Origin: Dichetophora obliterata
Lineage: Eukaryota; Arthropoda; Insecta; Diptera; Sciomyzidae
NCBI GenBank assembly: GCA_963920525.1
Contig: OY986438.1
Coordinates: 190,842,962 to 190,906,961, forward strand
Direction of reading: 5' to 3'
DNA: 64,000 nt
Of the stretch, positions 46,325-56,590 are shown piece by piece. The first letter of the stretch is position 1, and each line of letters opens with the position of its first letter. Under the pieces are notes generated by a model. It was given only the letters and a program-made list of their open reading frames with translations, was not told the DNA's origin and made no database searches. The position numbers and the translations under genes were made by a program.

Positions 46325-49300
46325 TTCAGAGATTAAAATCATTGTGAAAAATTAATTAAAACTGAATTCATTGCGAGCGAAATTAACTGTGACAAAAATT
46401 CATTGCGATCAAAATTCATTGCGATCAAAATGCGACAATCAAAATCATTGCGACAAAAATTCACTGCGACAAACATTAATTGCGACATCATCAGAATCAA
46501 CAGAGTGAAAAAATCTGTGTAACAAGTTAAATAAAATAAATTTCAATGCTATTTTAATTATTGCGACAAAGTTATTTGCATAATAAGTCATTGCAAAAAA
46601 AAAGGTTTTTATTCTTTTTTTTGTAGACGTGATACGTACTGATGAAAATGTTTAAAGAATTTCAAATCATTTTGAAAAATTAATGAAAACAGAATTAATG
46701 GCGACAAAAATTAACTGCGACCAAAATTCATTGCAACAGAAATTTATGGCAACATCTTCAGAATCAACAGAGTAAAAAGGAATGTGTTACAATTAAATTA
46801 AACTCGATTTCAATGCGATATTAATCATTGCGCCATCATTAATTGCGACATAATTCATTGCAAAATAAATCATTGCAACAAAAAAAAACATTGAATTTTT
46901 ATTTGTAGACCTGACTCATATTGATGAAACTGTTCAATAAAATTCATTGCAACACAATTCACTGCCCAAAAATTTATTGCGACAAATTTCGTTGTGACAA
47001 ACTTTGTCGCGACCAAATTGAATACTATCAAATTTTTGTTTTCTGCTTGACTCTGGCAAAATTTCTTCATTGAATTCATAAGTACAAAAGCTTACGAAAA
47101 AACGCATGCGACACATTTCAATTTGAGATAATTTTTGATTAACAAATTTAATTACAAAAAGCATAACGTAAAACTCATAGCGGCAAAACTAAAACAGGTA
47201 GAGATAAAAATCATTGTAGGAAAATAATTAGGACAGAATTCAGTGCGACCTAAATTCACTGCGACAAAAATGCATTGCGACAAAAGTTTAAAGCGACATG
47301 ATCATAGTCAATGCAGTGAAAAAATAAGTGTTACAGTTAAATTAAATTAGACTTCAATGCGATATTAATCATTGCGGCATAGTTAATTGCGACATAATTC
47401 ATTGCAAGATAAATCATTGCAACAAACAACAAAAAATATTGAATTTTTATTTGTAGACGTGACTCATATTGATGAAACTGTTCGGTGAATTGCATTGCAA
47501 CAAAATTCACTGCCCAAAAAATTATTGCGGCAAATTTCGTTGTGACAAACTTTGTTGCGCCCAAATTGTGTACTATAGAATTTATGTTTTCTGCTTGACT
47601 TTGGAGAAATTCTTCATAAGTACAAAAGCTTACGACAAAACGCATGCGACATATTTCAATTTGAGACAATTTTTAATCGACAAATTTTATAACAAAAAGC
47701 ATATCGTAAAATTCATAGCGAAAAGACTAAAACTGGTAGAGGTTAAAATCATTGTAAGAAAATAATCAAGACAGAATTCAATGCGACCGAAATTCACTGC
47801 GTCAAAAATGTATTGCGACAAAAATTTATAGCGGCAGCATCAGAATCAACGAAGTGAAAAAATGTGTGTTACTATTAAATTAAATTCGATTTAAATGCGA
47901 TATTAATCATTTCAACATAATTAATTGCGACATAATTCATTACAAAAAAATTATTGCGACAAAAAACTTTTAACTATTTTTTGTAGACTTGAATCATATT
48001 GATGAAACTTTAAATACAATAAATTTCATAAGAACAAAATCAATATCCTAAAAATTGTTTGCGACAAAGTTTGTTGAGGAGACCAAATTGAGTACTAGAA
48101 TATTTATGTTTTTTGCTTGTTACAAAACGCGACAAAACGCATGCGATAAATTTAAATCTGAGATACTATTTAAATTGACAAATTCTATTAGAAAAATCAT
48201 ATTGTCAAATTCATAGCGACAAATCTCAAACTGGTAGAGATTAAAATAATTGTAAAAATATAAACAAAACAGAATTCATTGTGACCGAAATTCACTGCGA
48301 CAAAAATTTATTGCAACAAAAATTCATTGTGACAAAAATAAACTGCGACCAAAATTTATTGCGACAAAAATTTATAGCGACATCATTAGAATGAACAGAG
48401 TACGAAAATATGTGTTACAATTAAATTAAATTAAATTCGATTTAAATGCGATATTAATCACTGCGACATAATTAATTGCGACATAATTCATTGTAAAATA
48501 AATAGTAGACGTGAGTCATATTGATGAAACTGTTCAATAAATTTCATTGCAACACAATTCACTGCCCAAAACTTTATTGAGACAAATTTCGTTGTGACAA
48601 ACTTTGTTGCGACCAAATTGAATACTATAAAATTTATGTTTTCTGCTTGACTGCCAAAATTTTTTCATTAAATTCATAAGTACAAAAGCTTACGAAAAAA
48701 CGCATGCGACATATTTCAATTCGAGATCATTTTTTATTAACAAATTTTATTACAAAAAGCATAACGTAAAACTCATAGCGCCAAAACTAAAACGGGTAGA
48801 GATTAAAATCATTGTAAGAAAATAATCAAGACAGAATTCAGTGCGACCGAAATACACTGCGACAAAAATGTGTTGCGACAAAAATTTATAGCGACATTCT
48901 TAGAAGCAACTTAGTGAAAAATATGTGTAACAATTAAATTAAATTCGATTTCAATGCGATTTTAATCATTGCGGCATAATTAATTTCGACATAATTAATT
49001 ACCAAATAAATTATTGCGACAAAAAAATTTATAATTATATTTTGTAGCCGTGAATCATATTGCTGAAACTGTAGATACAATAAATTTCATTGGAACAAAA
49101 TCGATATCCCAAAAACTTATTGCGACAAATTTTGTTGTGGCGACCAAATTGAGTACTAGAATATTTATGTTTTTTGCTTGATTTTGGCGAAATTTCTTCA
49201 TTAAATTCGTAAGTACAAAACGCGACAAAACGCAAGCGACAAATTTAAATTTGAGATACTATTTAAATTGACAAATTCTATTAGAAAAATCATATCGACA

Positions 49301-49925
49301 AAATTCATAGCGACAAAACTCAAACTGGTAGAGATTAAAATAATTGTAAAAATATCAACAAAACAGAATTGTGACCGAAATTCACTGCGACAAAAATTTA
49401 TTGCAACAAAAATTCATTGTGACAAAAATTAACTGCGACCAAAATTCATTGCGACAAAAATTTATAGCGACATCATTTGAATCAACAGAGTACGAAAATA
49501 TGTGTTACAATTAAATTAAATTCGATTTAAATGCGATATTAATCATTGTGACAAAATTAATTGCGACATAGTTCATTACAAAATAAATCATTGCGACAAA
49601 AGAACTTGAAATTTTTTTGTAGACGTGAACTATATTGATGAAACCATACAATAAATTTCATTGGAACAAAATCAATCGCCTTAAAATTTATTGCGACAAA
49701 TTTTGTTGTGGCGACCAAACTTAGTACTATAGTATTTATGTTTTCTGCTTAACTTTGGCAAAATGTCTTTCTTCGGCAAGTACAAAAGCTTGCGACAAAA
49801 CGCATGTAGCATATTTCAATGTGAGATAGTTGTTCAATTGACAAATTTATTTTCAAAAAGCATATCGCAAAATTCATAGCGACAAAATCCATTGCGACAA
49901 AATTAAATACGACAATATTTTAAAC
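46325..49925. repeat. Hierarchical satellite: about 540-bp units built of CATTGCGACAAAAATT sub-repeats
   Basis: The block around GTAGACGTGACTCATATTGA recurs near 46620, 46905, 47450, 47980, 48503, 49040 and 49617, giving spacings of about 285, 545, 530, 523, 537 and 577 bp. Each unit is itself made of 16-17-bp variants of ATTCATTGCGACAAAA. Two unit versions can be told apart: A (GAAACTGTTCAATAAA, TTCACTGCCC) at 46905, 47450 and 48503, and B (ACAATAAATTTCAT, GGAACAAAATC) at 47980, 49040 and 49617. Minus-strand ORFs up to 110 codons here only reflect the repeat. Confidence 0.9.
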
Positions 49926-49974
49926 AAAAATTTTTATTATATTTTAAACATAAAAAAAACGTTTATTATTTACT

Positions 49975-50590
49975 TGTACTATACCCGAATAAGGGGTCAA
50001 ATGTATGAGCTAGCCCTATAACATTTTCACCCTCAACATTTTTCTGAACACAACCAGTTTCTGTTTTCTGCTCTTTTAGGGTTACCCATACAAAAAAAAA
50101 CCAGAAAAATTTCAAACATATGAGCTGGTTCTATTATTTGTTTACTCCTAACACACCCACTCTTTTTCTGCCACTCTTCTGAGGGTCCCAATACAAAAAA
50201 AAAAACACAAAAATTCTAGAAAAACAGTTCATATCTCTATCAAATTAGTTTTTTCTCCTAACAAGTCTACTGAGCACATATGCTTTCCTTTGGGGGTCCC
50301 AATAAAAAAGAAAAAAACTTGAGAATAAAAATCATATTACCTCTAAATCAACCTGCACAAACGTTTAATGTATGAGCTCTCCTATTATTTTTCCAGCATT
50401 AATATTTTTATTTAGCGCACCCACCCATATCTGCCACCCATCTGAGTGTTCTCATAATAAAAAAACATCAACTTAAGAAAAATGTGTTATGTATCTATTG
50501 ACCTCTAGAGAGCTGGTCCTATTATTTTTTTTTAAAAAACACTATTTCACCTGAGCATATTGCGTCTTTCTAGGAATCCCTGAGTTAAAA
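49975..50590. repeat. Repeats with CAAATGTATGAGCT and CACCCAC blocks
   Basis: Four to five diverged units of roughly 120-140 bp carry GTATGAGCTRGYYCTATTAT, then CACCCACTC, CTGCCAC, TCTGAGGGTCCC, and an A run. Related pieces return at 51240-51620 and 52680-52800, so the family is dispersed over nearly 3 kb and interrupted by other sequence. Confidence 0.75.
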
Positions 50591-50599
50591 TAAAAACTG

Positions 50600-50830
50600 T
50601 TTTAGCTATGGCCAAACAGCGGCCGAGCAAGCCCAAATTTTAAATATTTTTCTCGGTCATACAAGGGTCGTTTGCTATGGCCAGGCAGCGGCCGAACAAG
50701 GCCAAATTTTAAATGTTTTCTCGGTTGAGAAACGGTTTGCCGGCCTTTTTTTTTGCTAAACTGCGGCCGTACAGAGGTCGTTTTGAAATAATCTCGGCTG
50801 TACAACGAATGTTCAGCTGCCGGACATCGG
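50600..50830. repeat. GC-richer tandem repeat with CGGCCG
   Basis: GCTATGGCCAAACAGCGGCCGA with CCCAAATTTTAAATATTTT is repeated once, about 63-65 bp later, in near-identical form (GCTATGGCCAGGCAGCGG). Shorter CGGCCGTACAGAGG and CATCGGCCGAGC pieces follow. The block stands out from the AT-rich surroundings. Confidence 0.75.
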
Positions 50831-51235
50831 CCGAGCAGTGATTATTATACAATGAAAATTTTTTATTAACTAATTTCAAATACAAAATGGATTATTTTGC
50901 CCCACACACAAGTAGCGATACTTTCAACATTAGCATCGCCGAATGAGGCTTGCTTTTGCTGTTGCGCATACGTTTGTTGTTGAATAGGAACTTTGAAAAA
51001 TTTTATGGCATGCAACGAGCGTACAGTGGCCGTATGGATTACTTTATTTAGACCTTGTACGACTGTTGTTTGGCCTAACTATCAGTTGCTAGGCTTTTTG
51101 GGCTATTTTTAGGCCATTTTTAACGCTTTTACGGCCGTTCGGCCCATGTTTGACCGCTGTTCGAACTCTTTTCGCCCCAAAATATTTTGCCCAAGTTCCT
51201 TTACAAAAAAGTCTTGGGAAAATTGTTCACATGTC
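50831..51235. other. Non-coding, GC-richer than neighbours
   Basis: Contains GGCCGTATGG, TTTACGGCCGTTCGGCCC and related GGCC motifs that look like diverged members of the 50600 repeat. A second TTCGGCCCAAGTTTGAACGC appears at 51383. No gene. Confidence 0.45.
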
Positions 51236-51625
51236 ATCTACATTTAACCCTAGAAAGGTCAAATGTATGCGCTGGTCTTATTATTTTTTTTTAAATTAAT
51301 ATTTTATCTGAACCTGAACATGCCCACCCCGTGTCTACCACCCTTCTGCACGGTTAGAAATCTTTTACTAAAATTGTACCGTTCGGCCCAAGTTTGAACG
51401 CTGTTCGACCTCTTTTCGCCCGAAAATATTTTGCTCAAGTACCTTTACAAACAAGTCTTGAGAAAAATAGTTCACATATCATATAAATTTAACCTTAGAG
51501 AAAGTGGTCAAATGTATGAGAGGTCAAATGAAAATTAATTATTATTTTTTAAAATTAATATTTCATCTGAACCTGATCATGCTCACCCCGTTTCTATTAG
51601 AAATCTTGTACTAAAATTAAAACTT
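51236..51625. repeat. Second and third copies of the GTATGAGC family
   Basis: AGGTCAAATGTATG and CACCCCGT blocks occur at about 51258-51335 and 51505-51590, with CTGTTCGACCTCTTTTCGCCC between them; a copy of the latter also lies at 51158. This indicates a duplicated compound unit of about 250 bp. Confidence 0.65.
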
Positions 51626-51915
51626 TTGTGTACTTATATGTATAAATCAACACCATCTCTGTATAGCGATGCGAAAAAAAATCGCAAAATAGCGTAATCT
51701 TCACTCCGTAATGCGATAACCACGTGTGATTTGCTATTTAAATGCGCATCGCGTTTCATTTTCGCAACGCATTTATTTACGCATTGCAATACAGAGTAGG
51801 GCCCCAGCATTAGTTTCAAGTCTAGTATTTTCAAAATACTAAAATATGATTCTAATTTCGCTTTGGTTTAAAATTTAGTACAGGCTTGGATTAAAATATT
51901 AAAAACAAAATAAAT
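51626..51915. other. Non-coding sequence
   Basis: ATTGCAATACAG and GCGATGCG motifs but no gene; the 66-codon minus-strand ORF has no motif. Confidence 0.4.
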
Positions 51916-51988
51916 AACAAACACCATGAGATTCGAACCCACGACAACCAGGTTGAAAGTTTACTAGTCTAACCACTAAGATATTGCG
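51916..51988 (-). other. tRNA-like module
   Basis: On the minus strand, TCTTAGTGGTTAGACTAG is a box A-like D arm and GTGGGTTCGAATCTCAT a good T arm with box B. The anticodon arm is poor. It reads as a SINE head or tRNA relic rather than an active tRNA gene. Confidence 0.5.
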
Positions 51989-52231
51989 CTATACATAACA
52001 AAATCTATTAACAAATATATGAACCGAATCTCCTAATATTGAGTCTTAGTATTGCCAGGCTAACTTTTTACGGATCCAAATTCAAATTTAGTATCCAAAT
52101 GTACCAGAATTTAGTCTAAATTGTATTAAAAACAATAAATAATACAGAATTGTACCTAAATTTGAACCAAAAAACTAAAAAGAATGCTAAAGAATTTCTT
52201 TTGTACTTAAATTTAAACAATTAATGTCTAC

Positions 52232-52418
52232 GATCTATTAAATTATTACATGAATTAAATTGCAAGCTTAAGATCAAGTAAGTTTTTAAGACTTACTTGA
52301 GTTTTTAAGACTTTTTTCACTAAAGTTTAAACCTTAAAGCTAGAAGGTAAGCTGTAATATTTTTAAGCTTACTTGATCTAAAGCTCACAATTTTAATTCA
52401 TGTTATTATTCATAGATC
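52232..52418. mobile_element. 187-bp foldback MITE
   Basis: GATCTATTAAATTATTACAT at the left pairs with the inverse of ATGTTATTATTCATAGATC at the right; arms continue through GAATTAAATTG and GATCAAGTAAG. No certain TSD. The central part repeats AAGACTTACTTGAG-type motifs. Confidence 0.65.
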
Positions 52419-53247
52419 ATAAAATCTAATTGTAATATTTCTTTTGGTTTAATTATTTCTAATTGTAATATTTCTTTTGGTTTAAATTTTAGTACAGTAG
52501 TGTTTTTAATTATGAGTTAGTATTTGCAAAGTTTACATTTAAAACCGCAAGGTTTAAAAAATGCAGCAATATTTTACTGGACTAAAATTTAGTTCGAGAT
52601 TTTTAATAGTAAAATTTAACCCATAAAAAAAAGAAAAAAAATCAAGATAAATAGTTCATATATATATATATCAAATTAACCTCTAGAGTGGTTAAATGTA
52701 TGAGCGAGTCCTATTATTTTTCACCGCTATTATTTCCTCTAGACGCACCCATCAGCTCTATCTGCTAGTCTACTGGTAGTTCGCATAAAAAAAAAAACAA
52801 ATTTTTATCAATTCATTATAAATGAGTTTATCATTTAAAAATTCACAAATGATAAAAACTCAACATATTGCATCATCACGATGTTTGCTCATTTAAAATT
52901 GCTCAGCATATACATATATACTATAACGGAACGAGTAAGAAAATTAGGTGAGTAGTTCAAAAGTGAGCGAATATTTTATCCACATTCGCTCTGAGTTTGT
53001 GAAATTGATAAACTGCTCTTCGTAGATCTTTGAGTGATCTACGCACCCTCTTTGAAAGTTTGTCAATTGAACAAAATACGTGTTTGGAAAATACTTATTT
53101 TTTAAATTATTTCTAGCTGATGTTAAAATATTTCCAAAAAATTTACTAACAATTGACTTATTGAGAGTAAAAATCGCAAAAATTTATATTAAATTAATTT
53201 ATAGTCGAATGTTGATGTGACGATTGAACGATCATCACGACTATTAA
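52419..53247. other. Non-coding, includes a last GTATGAGC-family piece
   Basis: TAATTGTAATATTTCTTTTGG occurs twice within 40 bp near 52430-52490. GTTAAATGTATGAGC at 52691 belongs to the family at 49975. No gene. Confidence 0.5.
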
Positions 53248-53621
53248 CCCAATGTGCACAAAAACGGATGCGGATCCGTTACGAACCCGTTACGAGTCCG
53301 TCAGTACGCACTACGCTTTCTTATGTTTCGACGGACCCGTTAGGAACCCGTTACGAATCCGCCAAAAGAGTCTGAAACGGATTCGTATATGAAGTCCGAA
53401 ACGGATTCGTATCTGAAGTCCGTTACGGATTCGTTTCTGAAGTCCGTTCTGAGTTCGAGGCGGATCCGAAAAAAAGGAAAAAGCAATTCGTATTTTTGAG
53501 AGGAATCGCTCTTATGTTGACGGACCCGTTACGAACCCGTTACGAATCCGTCAAAAAAAAATACCACAACGTTAACATAAAAGACAGTCTTAAATTTGTT
53601 TCACAATTTCTTATTTTATTT

Positions 53622-54110
53622 TCAGTGGATTAGGGATACGAAATACAATTGTGTACTTATTTTTATTTTAAACAACTTTTTTATTTCATTAGGCTCGTGC
53701 TCCTCAAGCTCTTCTTCAAATCGAAGAAAAGTACTTGTCAGAATTTTTAAATAATTATCATTAGTCATCAAGTTAAATGTGACTATAGGATAGCCGTACA
53801 CAAGATATTTTTCGGAAACTTTTTTTATTGCGTGAATTTTGTACGCTTTGTCATTATAGCAGTAAAAGTTATTGGGATGCTTCAATGAAAAATAATGTTT
53901 AGCTGTTTGAAGAAACAAGTATGAGCCATCCTGGAACTCACCAACATTTTACTCGTTTGTTTGATATTTTGAATTATTTTTTTACCATTTAAACTAGCCT
54001 CCACTACTCTCTTATAAATTTGATTACAAAATAATTTTTTTTGTTTTAATTTACGTTTAATTTCCTGCAAAAAGTTTTCGAATTTGAATGCGTCAAACTT
54101 GTTAAGAGAA
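53622..54110 (-). pseudogene. Relic resembling the C-terminal part of a CACTA-type transposon protein
   Basis: The first segment (54110-53882) reads NIGSLNKFDAFKFENFLQEI then KRKLKQKKLFCNQIYKRVVE. It resembles the LDxFSAFxFENxL motif plus following helix found next to DUF4218-type domains in CACTA-like transposon proteins. After a frame change near 53905 it continues EFQDGSYLFLQTAKHYFSLK and ends at 53622 with an acidic ELEEHEP stretch. The family link comes from memory of the motif, not a search. It lies between the termini of the 53248-54517 element, which makes a transposon origin likely. Confidence 0.5.
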
Positions 54111-54204
54111 CCTATATTTTTAACATCTGTAACTCAAACGAGTCCGTCAAGCGAGTCCGCTGCGAGTTCGCATTATTTAAAAAAAAAGAGTCTGAAACGT
54201 CTGT

Positions 54205-54425
54205 TTCGTGTATGAAGTCCGAAATGGATTCGTATCTGAAGTCCGAAACGGATTCGTATCTGAAGCCCGAAAAAGATTCGTATCTGAAGTCCGAAACGGA
54301 TTCGTATCTGAAGTCCGAAACGGATTCGAATCTGAAGTACGAAACGGATTCGTAACTGAAGTCCGAAACGGATTCGTATCTGAAGTCCGAAACGGATTCG
54401 AAACTGAAGTCCGTAACGGAGAGAG
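54205..54425. repeat. 24-bp minisatellite (about nine units)
   Basis: GAAGTCCGAAACGGATTCGT followed by ATCT repeats nine times with few changes. Similar single units also lie at 53385-53440. The 24-bp period gives open frames on both strands (133 and 95 codons), which I regard as artefacts. Confidence 0.95.
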
Positions 54426-54529
54426 GAATTTCATACGAAAAAGGATCCGTTTCGGACAAAATGTACGAAGAAGTGAGTTCGTTACGGATTCGTAACAGAT
54501 CCGTTTGGCACACTGGGAAATAACGAAAC

Positions 54530-56250
54530 TTTGATCAAGCCAGCTGCCATTCTCTTTCTTGCGTATATGTGTTAATATGCTTAAAGAACCACATGTGAAT
54601 TATTATTATTTCTATAGCATTCAAAGAAAAACTATCACTGCCACTAAGCAGCGTCCGAGGTATGAGTAAGTGCAAAGCTGAGTAGTAGAAAGTCCGCTCC
54701 GAATCCCTAAAGGTTGTTTATACTGCATTATTATAATTTTTTTTCTTTTGTTTTGGTTTACATTTATGTTGCTTACAGCACAACAGCAGAAGTTTTCTTT
54801 TTTAAATAGAAAAATATGAGATAGGTGCTATTTTCTATTTAAATTCTATATAAAAAGTAACAACTTTTACAAATAAGTTCTGCTTAAATGACAGTTTATT
54901 TGATTGAAAAATTCTTTGTAGTAAAAACTCATTATTTTTCGCTACACTTAATTATCTGGGGAGTATACTTTTTTTTTGTTTTTTTTTTTTTGTTTTTGTA
55001 GTTTCTTGTCAGCGAATAATGACAAATGTTGCATGGGTTAAATGCTTAACCCAGCCGCGTGGAAACAAGTTAAAGTGTTACGCTGCTGTATAAAAACAAA
55101 AATTCCACTGCTTGCTATTTTCTACGAAATCCAGCAAATGCAGAGATTGCTACTACAACTACTACTTTTTCTGTGCTTTCAACACAAAGGAGCAACAACT
55201 ATAGAGATAGATGCATGCCTTGCCGTGCAACAACGAAATACATTAAAAATATGAGCTACATGGTAGAAAAAGCACTTAAATATGCTTAAATAAATGCAAA
55301 TCATGTTTATTGCTGCTGCTGCTGCTACGCCTGCGCGTGCACATTTCTAACAAAATATGGCTTATTAAGAAAGGCAAGCAATAATAGCAGCAACAACAAT
55401 AACAACATGCTTTAGAATATTATTAGCTTTAAACAATTTCTTAGCTTGTTGTTGCTGTTGTTGTGGCAAATAGCATTAATGCACAATTGAGCACTGAAAC
55501 ATTTACACACACACTCACACTCACACACACTCGCAGGCACATATACGTGTAAACTAGGCTTACTTAACACAGTGCGAGCTTTGCATTTAATATTTCATGC
55601 CTTCTATTTTCATGCATTCCAAGTTCGTTTAATCGCATGACGCGCGTAGCTAGTCTTCAATTTAATATCCGTTGCGGTTGCCAGTTTGGCTGCCATGACT
55701 AAGTTTTCTTTTTTTTTTTAAGTTAATTGTCGTTGTTGCCTTTGGCCATGGCCAGTTAATTGGCCTTTTGATTGGGAACTGAAATGATGTCTCTACATAA
55801 ATAATGACCAATAAAAAGAAAAATTATTTTGATTTGTTTACTTTAAAGCGAATAGCAAAAAATAAAATAAAAACAAATGACAAACAAAAAAAATTGACAG
55901 ATAAATAAGCCTAACCGAAGCGGCTAACTAAATTGGCAACAATTAATTTCTTATGGATCTCAAATGCAATGCTAGATATTTATTTTTTATGCAAGCTCAA
56001 AAATTACTGAAGATTTTTTTCTTGGTTTTATACATGTCATTTGCAATTGTCAGTTGTTTTCAGACAATTAAAAAATGACAGCAAGTTGGCATTTTTTCCA
56101 TCTTTGACAATGTCTGATATAAAAAAACAACAGAATTATTAAATAAGGTAATAAGGTTTTTTTTAATAAAATTTTATGTGTTCATAAAACTAACATAATG
56201 GTTTCCGTTCTTTATTAACTTACAAAAATTTTTTTGCTGCATTCTATCTA
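54530..56250. other. Unique-looking non-coding sequence with simple repeats
   Basis: Holds GCTGCTGCTGCTG at 55312, (CA)n-like CACACACTCACAC at 55505-55540 and CAACAACAATAACAAC at 55390. The segment 55560-55760 is less AT-rich. No ORF with a recognisable domain; 55042-55254 (70 codons) is unsupported. Confidence 0.4.
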
Positions 56251-56522
56251 ACAGCCATATTCTGGCAAAGTGACAATTGTTACCCAGTATTTTTTAATTT
56301 CTGTGTGTTTGTTGCAATTTTTTCATTTCAAATAAAAATTTGAAACTCAAAAATAAAAAATTTTGATAAAAATTGTCGCCTGCTTTTTAGATAGTGACAA
56401 TTTCATTAAAAAATTTTGTTTTTTGAGCTTCTAATTTTGTTTTGAAATCAAAAAATTACAACCAACACATAGAAATTTTAAAAATACTGGGTAACAATTG
56501 TCACTTTACCAGAAGAGAGCTG
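56251..56522. mobile_element. TA-type foldback MITE
   Basis: TTCTGGCAAAGTGACAATTG followed by TTACCCAGTATTTTT on the left is inverted on the right as AAAAATACTGGGTAAC and AATTGTCACTTTACCAGAA. TA at 56249-56250 and 56523-56524. Arms of about 60-70 bp, loop AT-rich. Confidence 0.75.
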
Positions 56523-56590
56523 TAAGGCTCTTAAGACATCAAAACGATTTTAGCTGTATTTTTTTTATAACTTTTTTGATACCTACATTA

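Larger units (their letters stand above)
53248..54517. mobile_element. TIR element with CCGTTACGAA repeats, transposase relic and minisatellite
   Basis: The left end CCCAATGTGCACAAAAACGG and right end, read inward CCCAGTGTGCCAAACGG, form inverted termini. Both continue as GATCCGTTACGAACCCG-type repeats. The body has a minus-strand coding relic (53622-54110) and a 24-bp minisatellite (54205-54420). Flanking bases TAA (left) and AAA (right) could be a decayed 3-bp TSD, as in CACTA/EnSpm elements. I cannot name the family with certainty. Confidence 0.6.

Noticed and set aside
46870..49235. Minus-strand ORFs of 66-110 codons such as 47337-47669
   Set aside because: They follow the satellite sub-repeat, give repeated CNEI/TKFV-like strings, and do not keep a common frame between units.
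54205..54425. CRISPR-like array
   Set aside because: Units are directly contiguous with no unique spacers, in a eukaryotic TIR element.
54112..54513. 133-codon and 95-codon ORFs with repeated SDFRYESV or EVRNGFVS
   Set aside because: Product of the 24-bp minisatellite, open on both strands. No flanking domain.
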